A stretch of 64,000 nucleotides of DNA. Source: Bacteroides luhongzhouii (GTDB lineage: Bacteria > Bacteroidota > Bacteroidia > Bacteroidales > Bacteroidaceae). Both the position numbers and the translations under genes were made by a program. Shown one piece after another: positions 41,709 through 50,238 of the stretch; positions within the stretch are counted from its first letter, which is position 1, and every line of letters starts with the position of its first letter. The stretch lies in assembly GCF_009193295.2 (NCBI RefSeq), contig NZ_CP059973.1:1-64000 (forward strand). The letters are read 5' to 3'. The notes beneath the pieces are model-generated. The model made no database searches. It was given only the letters and a program-made list of their open reading frames with translations, and was not told the DNA's origin.

Positions 41709-42380
41709 ATGATCATGAAACATTTAAAAATCAAAATCATGTCAATAGCCTTTATGGCAGTAGCTACTTCTTCTATGGCACAAAGTCTGAATAAGATGAA
41801 TTGGCTGAATGAGCCTCAACAGTGGGAAATAAAAGATGGCAAAACTTTAGTGATGGATGTTCCTGCAAAAACAGACTTTTGGCGTATTTCCCATTATGGA
41901 TTCACAGTGGACGACGGACCTTTCTATTATGCGACTTATGGTGGAGAATTTGAAGCCAAAGTAAAAATTACCGGCAACTATGTGACCACCTTTGACCAAA
42001 TGGGATTAATGCTGCGCATCGACCATGAGAACTGGATAAAAGCAGGTGTGGAATACGTTGATGGCAAACAGAATGTAAGTGCGGTAGTTACGCACCGTAC
42101 TAGCGACTGGAGTGTAGTACAATTGCCGGATGCTCCCCGCTCTATATGGATAAAAGCAGTCCGTCGCCTGGATGCAGTAGAAATATTTTTTTCACGTGAC
42201 GACAAAGAATATATCATGATACGTACTTGCTGGTTGCAGGATAATTGTCCTGTTATGGTAGGATTGATGGGAGCTTGTCCGGACGGCAAAGGTTTCACTG
42301 CTACATTCGAAGAGTTTAAAGTGACTCCATTAGCCGATCAAAGAAGACTGGAATGGGCCAAGAAACAAATGAATAAATAA
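41709..42380 (+). CDS. Exported DUF1349 protein
   Basis: The 223-residue product (221 from the second ATG at 41715) has a signal peptide with a likely cut after SSMAQ. The mature part is a DUF1349 concanavalin-like beta-sandwich with the typical DFWRISHYGFTVDDGPFYY, GLMLRIDHENWIKAGVEYVDG and FFSRDDKEYIMIR blocks. DUF1349 proteins are related to regulation-of-enolase/laminin-G-like folds, and the periplasmic form probably binds or acts on a glycan. It diverges from a LuxR regulator and ends at a hairpin. Confidence 0.82.
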   Translation: MIMKHLKIKIMSIAFMAVATSSMAQSLNKMNWLNEPQQWEIKDGKTLVMDVPAKTDFWRISHYGFTVDDGPFYYATYGGEFEAKVKITGNYVTTFDQMGLMLRIDHENWIKAGVEYVDGKQNVSAVVTHRTSDWSVVQLPDAPRSIWIKAVRRLDAVEIFFSRDDKEYIMIRTCWLQDNCPVMVGLMGACPDGKGFTATFEEFKVTPLADQRRLEWAKKQMNK

Positions 42381-42395
42381 AAACATATTATACTT

Positions 42396-42435
42396 TATGT
42401 GCTCTATTTCCTTATATAAGAAAACAGGGCACATA
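42396..42435. terminator. Bidirectional hairpin between the DUF1349 and AlkZ-like genes
   Basis: TATGTGC (42396-42402) pairs with GCACATA (42429-42435), and inner CT/AG, TTT/AAA and TTATATAA pairing extends the stem between convergent genes. Confidence 0.6.
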
Positions 42436-42490
42436 CAAAAATTTCCTATATATTCGGATTTATACAACAATAAAGGATACACTTTCCATA

Positions 42491-43543
42491 TTATCTCCAA
42501 AACCGTATATACTTATCTTTCTCACGGTCTAACGCAACTTCATCGACACAATCATCCAACCGGAACCATGAATGTTCTATAAATGAGTCTCTCTTTTTAA
42601 CTGATTTATCCCAGTTTCCTATCACTTGCCCCTCATGAAGAACAATCGGATAAAACAGCCCATTATTGGTAAATGCTTTCGAGTAATGCTCTTTGGGCAA
42701 AACGTCTGTCCGGTCTTTATAACCAAGCAAATATTCATCATAAGAAGGAAGAAGATGCAAACTGCCGGTAACTTTTCCACGAGTCCGGCAATCCTCATGA
42801 ATATACCATGTTTGTCCATTCCATTCTTCTGCCGTTAATTCCGAATCAATCAAATAAACAGCTTGACGTGCATCTGTAATAGGCAATCCCGACCACCAGA
42901 CAAAATCTTGCAAAACAGCAGGAGCATGACTACGAAAATAGCTTCTAGCCAAACGAACCAAAGATTCATCTTTGGTCAATTCCGGCATCGGTGGAACACG
43001 CTCTTCCAAAAGTGCATACGTACATTTACTTCCTTTATCTTCTCCACTACATACAATCCCCACCTGCTCCGCACGAGCCATAAAGCGGGTCATACGGTGA
43101 TTATCCGCTACAATCCCCGAACGATTAAAATGCTCGGCAATCTCCTGCCTTGTCAGACTTTTCTTCCCACAAAGAATTTTTTCCAACAGATTATTACTTT
43201 TCGTATAGAGTTCTTCAGAAATTTCCAAGTCATAACCTTTCGCATAAGACTCATTAGCAGATATTATACGCCCGGCGGAAAGTTTCAACATCCATCGGAT
43301 ATCTTCTGCCGCTACGAGATGCCATGTCGGACGCATCACATGAGTTCGCAGGATTTCACCATCGCGAAGCGCTTTTTCCACAATCTGAATCGTTGCCGAC
43401 TTCAAACGCATCCCCACTGCCCATTTCACCATGGAATAATTCTGTGCCTGCATAGCCCCCATCCAGGACACAAGTTCCTTTGGTTGAGAGAAAAGAGGAC
43501 TTAATAACTGTTGATTAAGTAAACGTATATTCGGTATTTTCAT
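42491..43543 (-). CDS. AlkZ/YcaQ-like winged-helix DNA glycosylase
   Basis: This 350-residue protein belongs to the HTH_42 family (PF06224), whose characterised members AlkZ and YcaQ are DNA glycosylases that unhook interstrand crosslinks. Tandem winged-helix domains make a C-shaped fold. The catalytic loop is present as Gln32-Ala33-Gln34 (AMQAQNYS), matching the Q-x-Q type of antibiotic-associated AlkZ rather than the Q-x-D of YcaQ. Other conserved regions are THVMRPTWHLVAAEDIRW and PSYDEYLLGYKDR. No antibiotic cluster is near; it may guard against environmental crosslinkers. Confidence 0.82.
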   Translation of the reverse strand: MKIPNIRLLNQQLLSPLFSQPKELVSWMGAMQAQNYSMVKWAVGMRLKSATIQIVEKALRDGEILRTHVMRPTWHLVAAEDIRWMLKLSAGRIISANESYAKGYDLEISEELYTKSNNLLEKILCGKKSLTRQEIAEHFNRSGIVADNHRMTRFMARAEQVGIVCSGEDKGSKCTYALLEERVPPMPELTKDESLVRLARSYFRSHAPAVLQDFVWWSGLPITDARQAVYLIDSELTAEEWNGQTWYIHEDCRTRGKVTGSLHLLPSYDEYLLGYKDRTDVLPKEHYSKAFTNNGLFYPIVLHEGQVIGNWDKSVKKRDSFIEHSWFRLDDCVDEVALDREKDKYIRFWR

Positions 43544-43626
43544 TTTAATTTATTGCTATTTTTATCAATGCAAAACAATAAGGCATACAAGGATTTTATT
43601 TTCATGAGCTTATTATTAGTACATTG

Positions 43627-43634
43627 CAAATATA
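43627..43634 (-). promoter_or_regulatory. -7 box of the AlkZ-like gene
   Basis: The minus strand reads TATATTTG, an exact match, with a leader of about 80 nt. The 245-bp divergent gap to aroA holds only these two promoters. Confidence 0.45.
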
Positions 43635-43729
43635 AAATTTCTTTCCATACAAATCATTGTTAATGATAAAAAGAATAAATAAGAAGATACAGATATTGCC
43701 TCAACTCCCTATCCAAGAGTCCAAACCAG

Positions 43730-43760
43730 TTGGAAGTCTCCAAATAAATCTCTACTTTTG
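43730..43760 (+). promoter_or_regulatory. aroA promoter
   Basis: TACTTTTG (43753-43760) is an exact -7 match. TTGG (43730-43733) lies 19 bp upstream and partly matches TTTG. The leader is about 25 nt. Confidence 0.55.
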
Positions 43761-43788
43761 TACTCCATAACAAAGAATATACCAAGAA

Positions 43789-45021
43789 ATGATACTCTAT
43801 AAACTCATCCCTCCTTCAGTAGTAACAGCAATGATCCAGTTGCCGGCTTCCAAAAGTATCAGTAATCGTGCATTAATTATCAATGCGCTGGGTAAAGGTA
43901 TTTATCCTCCAGAAAACCTGTCCGATTGTGACGATACAGAGGTGATGATAAAAGCTCTCACTGAAGGAAAAGAGACGATTGACATTATGGCTGCGGGCAC
44001 TGCTATGCGTTTCCTTACCGCCTATTTAAGTGTGACTCCGGGAGAACGGACGATCACAGGAACAGCACGTATGCAGCAACGTCCGATACAGATATTAGTC
44101 AATGCGCTTCGTGAGTTAGGAGCTGAAATAGAGTATACCCACAATGAAGGATATCCTCCCCTCTGCATCAAAGGTGCAGAGTTGAAAGGAAATGAAATAA
44201 CCTTGAAAGGAAATGTCAGTTCCCAATATATATCTGCTCTGCTGATGATAGGTCCGGCACTCAAAGACGGATTGACTTTACATTTAAGCGGAGAGATTAT
44301 TTCCCGCCCTTATATCAATCTTACATTGCAATTGATGCAAGACTTTGGAGCCAAAGCCGCATGGACTTCTCCCAGTAGCATTTCCGTTGCCCCACAGCCC
44401 TATCAGAGTATTCCTTTCAAAATAGAAAGTGATTGGAGCGCAGCTTCCTATTGGTATCAGATTGCCGCCTTATCTCCCAAAGCAGAAATTGAATTATTGG
44501 GATTGTTCCGTAACAGTTATCAGGGTGATAGCCGGGGAGCGGAAGTTTTCTCACGGTTGGGTATAACCACCGAATTTACTCCACAAGGCGTGAAACTAAA
44601 AAAAACAGGAAAAGTACCGGAAAGACTGGAAGAAGACTTTGTTGACATTCCGGATTTAGCACAGACATTTGTCGTAACTTGCGCCTTGCTGAATATTCCT
44701 TTCCGCTTCACCGGATTACAAAGCCTGAAAATAAAAGAAACCGACCGCATTGCCGCCCTGCGAATTGAGCTTAAAAAATTGGGATATGTGATCGAGGAAG
44801 AAAATGACAGTATATTAATGTGGAACGGCGAACGATGTGAACCGGAAGAAACTCCGGTGATTGAAACCTACGAGGATCATCGGATGGCAATGGCATTTGC
44901 ACCGGCAATTATCCGCCATCCCAATTTACTCATTGCCGACCCACAAGTCGTTACCAAATCATATCCCGGATACTGGGAAGATTTGAAACAGGCCGGATTT
45001 CAGGTTATAAACGAAGGCTAA
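43789..45021 (+). CDS. aroA: 3-phosphoshikimate 1-carboxyvinyltransferase (EPSP synthase)
   Basis: AroA joins shikimate-3-phosphate and phosphoenolpyruvate in the sixth step of aromatic amino acid synthesis. The 410-residue protein has PASKSISNRAL with Lys22, Ser23 and Arg27, the AGTAMRFL segment, VSSQYISALLM, KETDRIAALRIEL, and EDHRMAMAFAP. It is a little shorter than the 427-residue E. coli enzyme. It is followed after 12 bp by a Crp/Fnr-type gene, probably in the same transcript. Confidence 0.95.
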   Translation: MILYKLIPPSVVTAMIQLPASKSISNRALIINALGKGIYPPENLSDCDDTEVMIKALTEGKETIDIMAAGTAMRFLTAYLSVTPGERTITGTARMQQRPIQILVNALRELGAEIEYTHNEGYPPLCIKGAELKGNEITLKGNVSSQYISALLMIGPALKDGLTLHLSGEIISRPYINLTLQLMQDFGAKAAWTSPSSISVAPQPYQSIPFKIESDWSAASYWYQIAALSPKAEIELLGLFRNSYQGDSRGAEVFSRLGITTEFTPQGVKLKKTGKVPERLEEDFVDIPDLAQTFVVTCALLNIPFRFTGLQSLKIKETDRIAALRIELKKLGYVIEEENDSILMWNGERCEPEETPVIETYEDHRMAMAFAPAIIRHPNLLIADPQVVTKSYPGYWEDLKQAGFQVINEG

Positions 45022-45033
45022 TTTCCATACGCT

Positions 45034-45603
45034 GTGGAAGATTTCAACAAATATACTTCCCACATCAACTACTCCCCTATTGTCGATTTTGTATTGCAAC
45101 AGGGGAAGCAGACCTATTATAAGAAAGGAGACTACTTTTCCCGCCAGGGAGAAGTATGCAAAACAATGGGGTTCGTCAGTTCCGGTTCTTTCCGATACTG
45201 TTGCACCAACAGTGTAGGCGAGAGCAGTATTGTAGGCTATACTTTCGACCATTCTTTTGTTGGCAACTATCCGGCTTTTCAGTTACAGGATAAATCAAAT
45301 GTAGATATACAAGCCTTATGTGACTGTTCGGTATACGTAATCAATTATCAGCAAATGGCAGACTTCTACGATACCAACGACGCTCACCAAAAGTTAGGAC
45401 GCCGCATCGCAGAAACGTTATTGTGGGAAGTCTACGACCGGATGATTTCAATGTACAGCCTGACACCGGAAGAACGCTATCTTGAAATTATCAATCGTTG
45501 TCCCGACTTACTGAAACTGATAACTTTAAAAGAACTGGCTTCCTATCTTCTGATTCGTCCCGAAACATTAAGCCGTATCCGAAGAAAAGTCGTACAAAAG
45601 TAA
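45034..45603 (+). CDS. Crp/Fnr-family transcriptional regulator
   Basis: The 189-residue protein starts with GTG 12 bp after aroA. It has the cyclic-nucleotide-binding-type beta-roll (about 25-115, with GDYFSRQGEVCKTMGFVSSGSFRY), a dimerisation helix (about 120-145), and a short C-terminal helix-turn-helix ending ITLKELASYLLIRPETLSRIRRK. The Cys pattern does not match an FNR 4Fe-4S site, so it probably senses a small ligand. An FNR-like dyad follows its stop by 2 bp. Confidence 0.85.
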   Translation: MEDFNKYTSHINYSPIVDFVLQQGKQTYYKKGDYFSRQGEVCKTMGFVSSGSFRYCCTNSVGESSIVGYTFDHSFVGNYPAFQLQDKSNVDIQALCDCSVYVINYQQMADFYDTNDAHQKLGRRIAETLLWEVYDRMISMYSLTPEERYLEIINRCPDLLKLITLKELASYLLIRPETLSRIRRKVVQK

Positions 45604-45605
45604 AT

Positions 45606-45623
45606 TCTTGATTTCAATCAAGA
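45606..45623. promoter_or_regulatory. FNR-like dyad TCTTGATT-tc-AATCAAGA
   Basis: The perfect 8-bp inverted repeat contains TTGAT-TTCA-ATCAA (45608-45621), an exact FNR-type box. Its centre lies about 40 bp upstream of the start predicted from the -7 box at 45644-45651, the class II activator position for the SDR gene. Confidence 0.5.
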
Positions 45624-45643
45624 GTTTATTTATTCTCTACCCT

Positions 45644-45651
45644 TACTTTTG
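45644..45651 (+). promoter_or_regulatory. -7 box of the SDR gene
   Basis: TACTTTTG is an exact match 26 nt before the ATG at 45678. There is no -33 TTTG, consistent with activator dependence on the dyad upstream. Confidence 0.5.
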
Positions 45652-45677
45652 CGGGCAAACAAAGTATATTGTATTTC

Positions 45678-46394
45678 ATGAAAAAAATTATAATTATAGG
45701 TGCAACCTCCGGCATCGGTCGTGGATTGGCGGAAGTCTATTCTCAAGAAGATTATCTTATCGGCATTACCGGTCGCAGGGAAAATCTATTAGAAGAGGTA
45801 TGCGCCCGGAACAAAGACAAACTATTCTACCAAGTGTGCGACATCACTGATACACAAGCTACTATTTCATCCCTTGAAACTCTCACTCAAAAGATGGGTG
45901 GAATGGATATATTGATTATCTGCGCCGGGACCGGAGAACTAAATCCCGAACTATCCTACCAATTGGAAGAACCTACCTTACTAACGAACGTGATAGGATT
46001 CACCAACATCGCAGACTGGGGGTTCCGATATTTCGAACAGCAAAAAAGCGGGCATCTGGTTACCATTTCCTCCGTTGGAGGTACGCGCGGCAGTGGCATC
46101 GCTCCTGCCTACAACGCGTCGAAAGCCTATCAAATCAACTATATGGAAGGACTACGACAGAAAGCAACTAAATCTCCTTATTCTATTTACACTACCGATA
46201 TTCGTCCCGGGTTTGTAGACACCGCCATGGCAAAAGGAGAAGGATTGTTCTGGGTTACTCCCGTTGAGAAAGCTGTGAAACAAATTAAAAAAGCTATCTC
46301 TAAAAAGAAAAAAGTAGCTTTCATTTCCAAAAGATGGAGATATGTAACTATCCTGTTTCGTCTGTTGCCATCTGCTATTTATTGCCGGATGTAA
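45678..46394 (+). CDS. Short-chain dehydrogenase/reductase
   Basis: This classical SDR of 238 residues has the cofactor motif GATSGIGRG at 8-16, the IICAGTGE segment in place of NNAG, the catalytic Ser in TISSVGG and the catalytic YNASK. The C-terminal part has a short hydrophobic end (VTILFRLLPSAIYCRM) that may associate with the membrane. The ATG at 45678 is chosen over an in-frame TTG at 45669. The substrate is unknown. The promoter is probably controlled by the neighbouring Crp/Fnr protein. Confidence 0.85.
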   Translation: MKKIIIIGATSGIGRGLAEVYSQEDYLIGITGRRENLLEEVCARNKDKLFYQVCDITDTQATISSLETLTQKMGGMDILIICAGTGELNPELSYQLEEPTLLTNVIGFTNIADWGFRYFEQQKSGHLVTISSVGGTRGSGIAPAYNASKAYQINYMEGLRQKATKSPYSIYTTDIRPGFVDTAMAKGEGLFWVTPVEKAVKQIKKAISKKKKVAFISKRWRYVTILFRLLPSAIYCRM

Positions 46395-46487
46395 AGTTCT
46401 ACCTGTTCGCCACCTCATATTATAGTAAGAAAAGAGACTTTCGTGAATTCTACAACCTGGCAAGAGAGATTATCTGCACAAATTCAC

Positions 46488-46503
46488 TACCTTTGCAAAG
46501 GTA
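46488..46503. promoter_or_regulatory. Palindromic double -7 element, GNAT promoter
   Basis: TACCTTTGCAAAGGTA is a perfect 16-bp palindrome with TAnnTTTG on both strands. Rightward it gives the GNAT gene a leader of about 80 nt; leftward it would transcribe antisense to the SDR gene. Confidence 0.5.
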
Positions 46504-46581
46504 CTCTATCAACAGACCCATAAAGAATTACAATTACTACACTAACCGATTGACAATATCGAACTTGAAACAAAGGTATAT

Positions 46582-47331
46582 ATGAATACTGATTTCGTAA
46601 ACTTAACAACAGAAAATCTTTCTAATGAGCATTTATGCTGCCTTATCCGCAGCAAAAAGTCTCATCCTGGTATTGAAGCAAAGCGACAATGGCTTTCCGA
46701 CCGGCTGAATGAAGGACATGTCTTTAGAAAGTTAAATGCAAAAGCTACAGTCTTCATTGAATATGCCCCTCTTGAAACAGCTTGGGTTCCCATCATCGGT
46801 AACAACTATTATTATCTGTATTGTTTATGGGTCTTAGGCAGCCCCCGAGGAAACGGATATGGGAAAGCATTAATAGAGTACTGTATAGCCGATGCCAAAG
46901 AAAAAGGCAGATCCGGTATTTGTATGCTCGGGGCAAAAAAACAGAAGAGCTGGCTTTCTGATCAATCATTTGCAAAGAAATTTGGTTTTGAAGTTGTTGA
47001 CACTACCGATAACGGATATGAATTGCTTGCTCTTTCTTTTGACGGAACAACACCGAAATTTGCGCCAAATGCCAAGAATCTGAAAATAGAAAGTGAGGAA
47101 CTGACGATTTATTACGATATGCAATGCCCCTATATCTATAAATACATTGAAATGATCAAACAATATTGTGAAACAAATGATGTCCCTGTTTCTTTTATTC
47201 AAGTAGATACGCTACAGAAAGCAAAAGAGTTACCTTGTGTTTTTAATAATTTTGCTGTATTTTATAAAGGAAGTTTTGAGACTGTGAATTTGCCAACTAT
47301 CGACTATTTAAAAAGAATACTCAAAAAATAA
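46582..47331 (+). CDS. GNAT acetyltransferase with YoaP-type C-terminal domain
   Basis: The 249-residue protein joins a GNAT fold (about 1-155) to a YoaP-like domain (about 165-249). The acetyl-CoA loop is seen in SPRGNGYGKALIEYCI, followed by the GFEVVDTTDNGYELLAL strand. The C-terminal part has YYDMQCPYIYKYIEMIKQYC with a thioredoxin-like CPY opening. In Bacilli YoaP is a stand-alone acetyltransferase with the same layout. The substrate is not known; antibiotic or peptide acetylation are possible. Confidence 0.82.
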   Translation: MNTDFVNLTTENLSNEHLCCLIRSKKSHPGIEAKRQWLSDRLNEGHVFRKLNAKATVFIEYAPLETAWVPIIGNNYYYLYCLWVLGSPRGNGYGKALIEYCIADAKEKGRSGICMLGAKKQKSWLSDQSFAKKFGFEVVDTTDNGYELLALSFDGTTPKFAPNAKNLKIESEELTIYYDMQCPYIYKYIEMIKQYCETNDVPVSFIQVDTLQKAKELPCVFNNFAVFYKGSFETVNLPTIDYLKRILKK

Positions 47332-47332
47332 G

Positions 47333-47376
47333 AAATACAATCCTGACTTTTCCCGTTAATTATCAGGATTGTATTT
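47333..47376. terminator. Bidirectional terminator between the GNAT and M28 genes
   Basis: AAATACAATCCTGA (47333-47346) and TCAGGATTGTATTT (47363-47376) form a perfect 14-bp stem between convergent genes, followed by T-rich sequence. Confidence 0.85.
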
Positions 47377-47387
47377 TATCTGCTTCA

Positions 47388-48386
47388 TTAGAAAGACTTC
47401 TCATTTGCCATCTTCCACATATTGAGAAAAGAGGCTTTAGTGATTTCTACAACCTTATCCCAATTCAGCCGGTCGGCATGATCAGAAGGCTGGTGATAAT
47501 CAGGGTGCCCGTCCGTATGATACCAGATGATCGGAATGCCTACTTTGGCAAACGAACCGTTATCACTTCCTCCTATCGGATTTTCCCAGGCGCGGTAATC
47601 CGGTTCCAATTGCAAACTGTATTTTCTGATATCCTCTTTCAACCAATCCCCAAAGACCGGATGGGCGGCTGTATAGAAATAAACGACCTGTTTGGGCTGT
47701 TGAGGTTTGTTGTTACGGCCAATCATGTCAAAGTTCAGATAGCCTTTGATTTGAGACAGGAAAGGACAAGTTTGCACAAAATACTTTGAGCCAAGCAGTC
47801 CTTTTTCTTCTCCATCCCAAAAAGCAAAGACTACATTTCTTTCGGGTTGCTGTCCACTGGCTAGAAAGGCTCTTGCAATTTGCAGCACTGCCGATACACC
47901 GGAAGCATTATCGTCAGCACCATTGTATATTTGGTCGCCATCGAGTGCTGGATCAATACCTAAATGGTCGAAATGAGCCCCCACAATCACATATTCTTTG
48001 GTATTTTTACCGGGAATCATTCCCAATACATTCCTCATGGAAAGCTTCTGATGAACTGCCTGTTTCAGTTTAGCTATGGAATCAGGATGTACTTCCAGAC
48101 GTCCTTTTTTCTGACGTTCTTTACGGTAAGCATCAAAAGGCTGGAAATAGCTGTCAGCCAAAGGTGATACTCCCATCCATTGCAACAAAGAAACAATATA
48201 TTCCGAAGTCACACGCGAACCATGAAAACCGGCCTCACGCCCTTGCAATTCATCGCCTGCCAGAAAGTTGATAGTAGCTTCGGCAGAGGAACGGTTAATC
48301 GTATTCAGCCCTCTCTCAATAGGAGATTGGGCAAAAGTAATGTTTCCAACCAACAGTAACGCTAATAGTAAATAATCTCTCTTCAT
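47388..48386 (-). CDS. Exported M28-family zinc aminopeptidase
   Basis: This is a di-zinc peptidase of 332 residues with a signal peptide (about 1-19, cut near FAQS). Zinc ligands and catalytic residues are visible: His138 in GAHFDH, Asp158 in NGADDNASG, Glu193/Glu194 in WDGEEKG, Asp220 in NFDMIGR and the late His in PDYHQPSD. It probably trims peptides in the periplasm; some family members are glutaminyl cyclases, but the DDNASG and WDGEE motifs fit aminopeptidases better. Confidence 0.88.
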   Translation of the reverse strand: MKRDYLLLALLLVGNITFAQSPIERGLNTINRSSAEATINFLAGDELQGREAGFHGSRVTSEYIVSLLQWMGVSPLADSYFQPFDAYRKERQKKGRLEVHPDSIAKLKQAVHQKLSMRNVLGMIPGKNTKEYVIVGAHFDHLGIDPALDGDQIYNGADDNASGVSAVLQIARAFLASGQQPERNVVFAFWDGEEKGLLGSKYFVQTCPFLSQIKGYLNFDMIGRNNKPQQPKQVVYFYTAAHPVFGDWLKEDIRKYSLQLEPDYRAWENPIGGSDNGSFAKVGIPIIWYHTDGHPDYHQPSDHADRLNWDKVVEITKASFLNMWKMANEKSF

Positions 48387-48467
48387 TGTACTTCAAATAT
48401 CTTAAGTCATCTTCATTGATTGGTGAGATTTAATTCACCCGCCAATGTTTATTTTGTAGGTAACATA

Positions 48468-48475
48468 CAAAAGTA
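48468..48475 (-). promoter_or_regulatory. -7 box of the M28 peptidase gene
   Basis: The minus strand reads TACTTTTG, an exact match about 80 nt before the ATG at 48386. Confidence 0.4.
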
Positions 48476-48519
48476 CGAAAGAAATGGATAGCATACATGA
48501 TAGAATGCAAATTTATAAG

Positions 48520-48527
48520 TAACTTTG
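48520..48527 (+). promoter_or_regulatory. -7 box of the 48559-50462 operon
   Basis: TAACTTTG is an exact match 31 nt before the ATG at 48559. Confidence 0.5.
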
Positions 48528-48558
48528 CACAAATTTGATTTGTAACTGTTATATTGTC

Positions 48559-49002
48559 ATGTGGATACTTATTATAAGTCTGGTGTTGCTGGGTGTCATT
48601 GCGCTGATAGCCGGAATTATCCGCAACAAAAGACTGCAAAAGAAAATAGAAAAGGGCGAACTGGACCGTATGCCGGAAGTGAAGGAAGTAGATGTAGAAT
48701 GCTGCGGACAACACGAAGTATGCGAACGGGATAGCCTGCTGGCAGCTGTCAGCAAAAAGATAGAATATTATGATGATGAAGAACTGGACCAGTTCATTGG
48801 CAAGACAGGAGATGCGTATACAGAAGAAGAGACAGAAATGTTTCGGGATGTATTGTATACGACACTGGATGTAGAAGTGGCCGGATGGGTACGTAGCCTT
48901 CAGCTCCGTGGCATTGAATTGCCGGATGATCTCAAAGACGAAGTTTTTCTGATTATCGGAGAAAGAAGAAACGTAGAAGTAAAAAAGGCAGATGACAGGT
49001 GA
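48559..49002 (+). CDS. Membrane-anchored protein with CCxxHxxC motif
   Basis: The ATG at 48559 gives 147 residues; a TTG upstream at 48535 would begin almost at the predicted transcription start. An N-terminal span (about 1-22) anchors a soluble, acidic domain. A compact Cys48-Cys49-x2-His52-x2-Cys55 cluster (ECCGQHEVC) looks like a metal site. The C-terminal half has paired helices (DDEELDQFIGKTGDAYTEEE). The stop overlaps the start of a metal-type ABC permease, so the two are translationally coupled and may handle the same metal. I do not recognise a named family. Confidence 0.75.
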   Translation: MWILIISLVLLGVIALIAGIIRNKRLQKKIEKGELDRMPEVKEVDVECCGQHEVCERDSLLAAVSKKIEYYDDEELDQFIGKTGDAYTEEETEMFRDVLYTTLDVEVAGWVRSLQLRGIELPDDLKDEVFLIIGERRNVEVKKADDR

Positions 49003-49811
49003 TGGATTTACTACAATATACATTCTTTCAACACGCCCTGCTGGGAAGTCTGCTGGCAAGCATTGCCTGTGGGATTATCGGTACCTATATCGTAACCCGC
49101 CGCCTGGTATTTATCAGTGGAGGAATCACTCATGCTTCTTTCGGAGGAATCGGATTAGGATTGTTTGCCGGAATTTCCCCGATACTATCGGCAGCCGTTT
49201 TCTCGGTATTATCAGCTTTTGGTGTCGAGTGGCTCAGCAGACGGAAAGATATGCGCGAAGACTCTGCCATTGCAGTATTCTGGACGTTAGGGATGGCACT
49301 TGGAATTATGTTCAGCTTCCTGTCGCCGGGATTTGCGCCCGACTTATCAGCTTACCTCTTCGGGAATATCCTGACCATCAATCAAATTGACTTATGGATG
49401 CTCGGCATATTGGCACTGATACTGACCGGATTCTTTTATCTGTTTATCCGCCCTATCGTATATATTGCCTTTGACCGTGAGTTTGCACGTTCGCAAAAGA
49501 TTCCGGTAGAGATATTCGAATATGTGTTGATGATGTTCATTGCGCTGACAATTGTAGCCTGCCTGCGTATGGTAGGTATCGTACTGGCCATTTCTCTTCT
49601 CACCATTCCACAGATGACAGCCAACTTGTTCACTTATAGTTTCAAGAAGATTATCTGGTTATCAATCGGCATCGGTTTCTTGGGCTGCCTGGGTGGATTA
49701 TTTATTTCTTATCACTGGAAAGTCCCTTCGGGAGCTTCCATCATATTCTTCTCTATCCTGATTTACGCCGTTTGTAAAATCGGAAAGAGTTGTTGCAGAA
49801 AAAAGTCATAA
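49002..49811 (+). CDS. Metal ABC transporter permease (ZnuB/MntB type)
   Basis: This 269-residue integral membrane protein (ABC-3 family) has about eight spans and the family segments GTYIVTRRLVFISGGITHASFGGIGLG and MVGIVLAISLLTIPQMTANLF. Such permeases import zinc or manganese with an ATPase and a binding lipoprotein, neither of which is encoded in this operon or elsewhere in the window. The ATG at 49002 overlaps the preceding stop by one base (TGATG); an in-frame GTG at 49001-3 is less likely. Confidence 0.88.
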   Translation: MDLLQYTFFQHALLGSLLASIACGIIGTYIVTRRLVFISGGITHASFGGIGLGLFAGISPILSAAVFSVLSAFGVEWLSRRKDMREDSAIAVFWTLGMALGIMFSFLSPGFAPDLSAYLFGNILTINQIDLWMLGILALILTGFFYLFIRPIVYIAFDREFARSQKIPVEIFEYVLMMFIALTIVACLRMVGIVLAISLLTIPQMTANLFTYSFKKIIWLSIGIGFLGCLGGLFISYHWKVPSGASIIFFSILIYAVCKIGKSCCRKKS

Positions 49812-49824
49812 TAATAGATAGTAT

Positions 49825-50238
49825 ATGGAAATCAAAATTCAATCACTGGAAAGTATCCATGAAGCAGCCCGTGAATTTATCGCTGCTATGGGCGATAACA
49901 CTGTATTTGCTTTATACGGAAAGATGGGTGCCGGCAAAACTACATTTGTCAAAGCACTTTGCGAAGAATTGGGTGTAACGGATGTTATCACTTCTCCTAC
50001 TTTTGCTATTGTCAACGAATACCGTTCGGACGAAACCGGAGAGTTAATCTATCACTTCGATTTTTACCGTATCAAGAAACTAAGCGAAGTGTATGACATG
50101 GGTTACGAAGACTATTTCTACAGTGGAGCCCTCTGCTTTATCGAATGGCCGGAACTGGTAGAAGAATTACTTCCGGGAGATGCCGTAAAAGTAACGATTG
50201 AAGAACAGGAAGACGGAAATAGAGTAATCAAACTATGA
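49825..50238 (+). CDS. tsaE: tRNA t6A biosynthesis ATPase TsaE
   Basis: TsaE is the ATPase that resets the TsaBD complex during threonylcarbamoyladenosine synthesis on tRNA. The 137-residue length is normal. Walker A is GKMGAGKTT (32-40), followed by [10 protein letters not shown] and the family's HFDFYRI and FIEWPE motifs. It starts 13 bp after the permease. Its product modification is also the substrate of MtaB, encoded at 12662-13981. Confidence 0.93.
   Translation: MEIKIQSLESIHEAAREFIAAMGDNTVFALYGKMGAGKTTFVKALCEELGVTDVITSPTFAIVNEYRSDETGELIYHFDFYRIKKLSEVYDMGYEDYFYSGALCFIEWPELVEELLPGDAVKVTIEEQEDGNRVIKL

Noticed and set aside
42863..43504. 213-residue rightward frame
   Set aside because: Opposite strand of the AlkZ-like gene; no recognisable domain or promoter.
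48430..49059. 209-residue leftward frame rich in Phe and Tyr
   Set aside because: Opposite strand of the CCxxHxxC protein gene; composition is that expected from antisense of an acidic coding region.
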